DNA of 64,000 nt from Clostridiales bacterium (GTDB lineage: Bacteria > Bacillota > Clostridia > Saccharofermentanales > Saccharofermentanaceae): the NCBI GenBank assembly GCA_017529925.1, contig JAFXMZ010000014.1, forward strand, positions 1-64,000, read 5' to 3'. A program made the translations under genes and the position numbers. This document shows, in pieces, positions 61,154-64,000 of this stretch (position 1 is its first letter; each line of letters starts with the position of its first letter). Under the pieces are notes generated by a model. That model did no database searches. It saw nothing but the letters and a program-made list of their open reading frames with translations, and had not been told where the DNA came from.

Positions 61154-62206
61154 TCAGTTTAAAGGAAGAGCCGTTGCGAAAAGCTCATTCTGCAAAAGGA
61201 AATCCTTGAATTCGATGCCTCCCGAAAAACCGGTAAGCCTTCCGTTCTTTCCTATGACCCTGTGACAGGGAACGATTACCGGTACGGGATTGTCAGAACA
61301 TGCAGTTCCGACGGCACGCGTCAGTTTCCTTGCCTTTGATATGTCATTACCGGTAAGCTCAAGTGCTATATCTTCATATGAGACAGTCATTCCGTATGGT
61401 ATCCTGCATATCTTCTCCCATACGCTTCTCTGGAACTCTGTCGCATCATTGACACGAAGGTTTATATCAAAGGACGTCCTCTTCTTAAGGAAATATTCCT
61501 TGAGTTCCATATATGCTCTCATAAGTTCTGCCGGCATAAAATCATATTCCGAAGGATCATAATCGCTCTCGAACGATCCTCTCTTCAGGATAAGTCCTTC
61601 ATCATCAGTAAGTCCCTGATATGAAGCATATTGGGACAGGAATCTGTCCCCCGGCTCCTTCTCGTATGAAAGGAAATCCACCTTCTCCACATAATCCATC
61701 CCGCCCCTTACTGCAAGGATGCCTCTCTGGAACGGAACAAAGACGCAGTTCGATCTCGGATACTCCGCAAGGATCATATAGAACAATCCGCCGTCCTCTC
61801 GCCTGCCGTCTATCAAAAACTCCCTGTGAAGGACTGCCTCCTGTATAAATCCCGATACAGTAAGGGCTTCCTCGAGCCTCTTGTCTTCTGAGGGGATCTT
61901 TACGCTTATCTTATATACGTCATCCTCAAAAAAAGCTTTTCGAAGTGTCTGATCAAGAAATGAAACAAGGTCATTGACCGTAACATCGCCCGAGGAAAAT
62001 AAGGAAAGAAGAGATGAATCTGCCTTCTCATATACACCTGCGATGCTGTAATCGTCAGATCTCAAAGCGACCGATGTCCCGTCAGAAACGATCTTCCTTA
62101 TCCTCTCCTCGACCTTTTTTCTGCTCCCCTCGAAGACACCTGAGGAGATAAGCTGGTTTACATCACCTATATGAAGCGGACGGACACTGTTCACGGTAGC
62201 ATTCAT
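61154..62206 (-). CDS. GNAT-like plus O6-alkylguanine-DNA methyltransferase fusion
   Basis: 350 aa. The C-terminal half is MGMT/Ogt: an N-domain (GILAVRGGMDYVEKVDFLSY), FQRSVWEKICRIPYGMTVSYEDIA, and the acceptor Cys in VPVIVPCHRVIGKNGRLTGFSGG. This suicide enzyme takes alkyl groups from guanine O6. Residues 1 to about 145 resemble a GNAT domain (VRPLHIGDVNQL near the start, YKISVKIPSEDKRLEEALTV, then GFIQEAVLHREF), but the acetyl-CoA loop RxxGxG is not visible, so this half may be non-catalytic. The start overlaps the lipoprotein stop by four bases. Confidence 0.8.
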   Translation of the reverse strand: MNATVNSVRPLHIGDVNQLISSGVFEGSRKKVEERIRKIVSDGTSVALRSDDYSIAGVYEKADSSLLSLFSSGDVTVNDLVSFLDQTLRKAFFEDDVYKISVKIPSEDKRLEEALTVSGFIQEAVLHREFLIDGRREDGGLFYMILAEYPRSNCVFVPFQRGILAVRGGMDYVEKVDFLSYEKEPGDRFLSQYASYQGLTDDEGLILKRGSFESDYDPSEYDFMPAELMRAYMELKEYFLKKRTSFDINLRVNDATEFQRSVWEKICRIPYGMTVSYEDIALELTGNDISKARKLTRAVGTACSDNPVPVIVPCHRVIGKNGRLTGFSGGIEFKDFLLQNELFATALPLN

Positions 62207-63189
62207 GACTGAGTCCCTCCGGAAACAGGATTATTCATTATAGTATGCATATATCTGTTGATATATCTTGTTGCCGAAGAAAGGCTTCCGCTGTTGTCTG
62301 ACAGTGCATTCCATGCGGAAGTATCCGTGATGACGGGGAAATTACCGACCCTCGGTTCGTTCGAACAGATATAGGTCACTGCATCCGAGTCAAAAGAGAT
62401 GTATGAAGCAAATCCGAAAGCGATATCCTTAAGGTCAGAAGTCCTGGAGACACAGAGGACCGTAACGGAAAAATCCTTATAATAAGATGTTCCCTTCAAA
62501 GGGAGCATATATATGATCTGTCCGGGATAGGCTTCCTCCCATTCCGGGTAGAGCGAAGAGGAAGAATACTTGAATGCATCAGCTTCTTCAAGGCTTTCTT
62601 CAAGATCGGCAGTCATCGCATCGGGATTATCGAGGACCAGATCTTCGGGCAGAAGATCTTTCCTGATCATCATGAGAGTTACCGAGAAACTGTGGGGGAT
62701 ACCATAGACACTGCCGGTATCGGGATCAGTGCACCTGTAGACAGCTTTGAGAAACAGCCTGTCCTGATCATTAGTTATATAATTCGCAAGATACCCGTCA
62801 AGGGGCATAGCGTCTTCACTGCCGACGGCTTCCGAACCGGAATATACGGTAAAGATATCCGCATCCTCGGAAGCAAGCTCTATCTTAAGGTCCTCATCTA
62901 TACCGTATTCATCTTTATACATCTCGAAAAGAGCTTCTGCAGTCTCCTGTGAATAAGGTATATTCACACGCAGGACCTCCGGCGCCTCAACAGTTTCAGA
63001 TCCTGTATCGGATGCTGAAGACGAAGGGGTAACATCAGAAGATGTCTCCCCGTTCTCATCGGGATATGTGAGTTTCGGGAAATCATCATCCTTGCCTGAG
63101 CAGGATGAAAGACAGAAACAGGTAGCCGTAAGGAGAGACACTGCTGTCAACAGTACGATCAAACGATCCGATAAACGTGTACTGATCAT
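62203..63189 (-). CDS. Lipoprotein of unknown function, possibly solute-binding-like
   Basis: 328 aa. Lipoprotein signal: basic start, hydrophobic core, and lipobox LSSC at about residues 26-29, followed by a charged Ser/Thr-rich linker. The body has YGIPHSFSVTLMMIRKDLL and a pattern of mixed alpha/beta reminiscent of extracellular solute-binding proteins, but no transporter genes are adjacent. AAGGAGGAG precedes the start, and a TATAAT lies at 63219-63214. It is coupled (ATGA) to the MGMT fusion gene, an unusual partner. Confidence 0.65.
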   Translation of the reverse strand: MISTRLSDRLIVLLTAVSLLTATCFCLSSCSGKDDDFPKLTYPDENGETSSDVTPSSSASDTGSETVEAPEVLRVNIPYSQETAEALFEMYKDEYGIDEDLKIELASEDADIFTVYSGSEAVGSEDAMPLDGYLANYITNDQDRLFLKAVYRCTDPDTGSVYGIPHSFSVTLMMIRKDLLPEDLVLDNPDAMTADLEESLEEADAFKYSSSSLYPEWEEAYPGQIIYMLPLKGTSYYKDFSVTVLCVSRTSDLKDIAFGFASYISFDSDAVTYICSNEPRVGNFPVITDTSAWNALSDNSGSLSSATRYINRYMHTIMNNPVSGGTQS

Positions 63190-63230
63190 CTTCTCCTCCT
63201 TCCGTCTATGACCATTATAACATTATTCAC

Positions 63231-63259
63231 TTGACATAAAGGGGCATAATTAGTATATT
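63231..63259 (+). promoter_or_regulatory. Promoter of tRNA-Thr
   Basis: A perfect TTGACA at 63231-63236 and TATATT at 63254-63259 with a 17-base spacer. It is divergent from the lipoprotein promoter. Confidence 0.8.
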
Positions 63260-63273
63260 TTTATAGCACGAAC

Positions 63274-63348
63274 GCCAATGTGGCTCAGGGGTAGAGCAAT
63301 TCACTCGTAATGAATAGGTCGTGGGTTCGATTCCCACCATTGGCTCCA
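63274..63348 (+). tRNA. tRNA-Thr (anticodon CGT)
   Basis: 75 bases with CCA. GCCAATG pairs with CATTGGC, ATTCA/TGAAT stem around CTCGTAA (anticodon CGT), and the T-arm GTGGGTTCGATTCCCAC. Confidence 0.95.
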
Positions 63349-63352
63349 AGAT

Positions 63353-63380
63353 AAAAGCTGTCCTTCAGGGCAGCTTTTTT
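63353..63380. terminator. Bidirectional terminator of tRNA-Thr and the sortase gene
   Basis: AAAGCTGTCC and GGGCAGCTTT pair with one G-T and a TTCA loop, followed by T. The last bases overlap the sortase stop. Confidence 0.8.
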
Positions 63381-63993
63381 ATTCTTCCAGATCACATCTT
63401 ATCGTGACTCTCTGTTTACCACCGTAGGTACATGTATAAAGCGACATGTCATGTCCGCTTTCTATCATCTTGCCGACATCTGTTCCCTCGAGTATCTCCG
63501 TGTCCGTAACAGCATAATGCCAGACTGTTCCGTCCATATCAGTAAAATAGACGTCGGCGCCTGTCTCGATATTGTCCAGCTTCCCGAAGATACTCTTATA
63601 ATTATGTCCTGCTATGACCATATCCCGGGTATAAGGCGACCCGTAATAACGGACGAGATTAGTCTTTAATATCTGTTTATCCCATTTATCGGCAACAGGC
63701 AGTTCGATCTCAAGAGAAGGGATCGATATATAACCGATATACGGAACTCCGTCGATCTCAACGACCTTCAATTCCGGGATCTCCGTATCCTCATCAGTTT
63801 GCAAACCGCTCAGGTCAGCTGCCTTTTTCTGTTCGGGGATCATCTCCTTTATCTTTTGAACTTTTTCATAAGAGGCATCGCCTGCGGCAATGTCTTCACC
63901 CCTGTTATAGAGGTAAAGGCCTGCGCAGGCGATCAAAAGGATTAACCCGGAAAAAATGAGTATGTTCGGAAAAGTCTTTCCCTTACTTCTCAT
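63379..63993 (-). CDS. Sortase family transpeptidase
   Basis: 204 aa. An N-terminal membrane anchor (ILIFSGLILLIACAGLYLY) precedes a sortase domain with the catalytic His in MVIAGHNYKS, Cys in LYTCTYGGKQ and Arg in RVTIRCDL. The layout (short N-terminal anchor, TxTC-type active site) suggests class D. Such enzymes join LPxTG-type proteins to the wall; no substrate motif was noticed in this window. The start at 63993 is close to the window edge and an upstream start cannot be excluded. Confidence 0.88.
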   Translation of the reverse strand: MRSKGKTFPNILIFSGLILLIACAGLYLYNRGEDIAAGDASYEKVQKIKEMIPEQKKAADLSGLQTDEDTEIPELKVVEIDGVPYIGYISIPSLEIELPVADKWDKQILKTNLVRYYGSPYTRDMVIAGHNYKSIFGKLDNIETGADVYFTDMDGTVWHYAVTDTEILEGTDVGKMIESGHDMSLYTCTYGGKQRVTIRCDLEE

Positions 63994-64000
63994 CTTGTCT

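Overview
The window reads as a chromosomal segment of an anaerobic low-to-mid GC Firmicute, most likely a member of Clostridia. Supporting signs are the Firmicutes-type gene order (phoH, PgpH-type HD protein, ybeY, era, recO; ffh, rpsP, khpA, rimM, trmD, rplS; smc, ftsY), AGGAGG-type ribosome sites, SigA-type promoters, a LexA box of the Bacillus type, and energy metabolism built on pyrophosphate and PEP: ATP-type PEP carboxykinase, PPi-dependent phosphofructokinase, membrane pyrophosphatase and a biotin-dependent carboxyltransferase set. I cannot fix a genus from the sequence alone.

Layout. 1-7.9 kb: 5' part of pckA, tRNA-Leu, a secreted DUF4214/NlpC-P60-like protein, fumC, the serC-serA serine operon and a DHH phosphoesterase. 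7.9-12.3 kb: a leftward operon of two small membrane proteins, an LTA-synthase-like phosphoglycerol transferase and a GH5 glycosidase. 12.3-14.5 kb: a divergent membrane pyrophosphatase. 14.8-20 kb: an accessory stretch beside tRNA-Ser, with a luxC/luxE-type fatty acid reductase pair, a RhuM-family gene and two truncated extra copies of the tRNA-Ser 3' end. Three tRNA genes (Ser-TGA, Ser-CGA, Leu-CAG) follow. 20.5-22.9 kb: a Rad3/DinG-type helicase fused to a nuclease domain, apparently translated from a leaderless mRNA. 22.9-30.4 kb: an operon lspA, rluD-like, phoH, pgpH, a ybeY-era gene fusion and recO, preceded by ymdB. 30.6-32.8 kb: pnp. 33-37.2 kb: an acetyltransferase-fold gene lacking the usual catalytic His, then a transcarboxylase-like set (12S-like, a small soluble subunit, biotin carrier, 5S-like) whose 12S-like gene carries a 3' frameshift. 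37.3-50.7 kb: nadE, rpsO, ftsY-smc, rnc, acpP, the LexA-controlled recA-recX-rimO-pgsA group, rnhB and rbgA. 50.8-54.4 kb: PPi-phosphofructokinase and an AT-rich DUF4214 surface protein sitting between rbgA and rplS. 54.5-58.6 kb: the ffh-rpsP-khpA-rimM-trmD-rplS ribosome/SRP cluster with ylxM. 58.6-64 kb: tyrS, a NUDIX hydrolase, a flavin reductase, a GNAT-MGMT fusion, a lipoprotein, tRNA-Thr and a sortase.

Most of the window is ordinary core genome. The points most worth a second look are the YbeY-Era fusion, the frameshifted and apparently membrane-free carboxyltransferase complex, the tRNA-Ser island with luxCE but no luciferase, the leaderless nuclease-helicase, the GNAT-MGMT fusion, the His-less acetyltransferase and the two DUF4214 surface proteins with unrelated C-terminal modules. 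No CRISPR array, transposase, integrase or prophage structural gene was seen.
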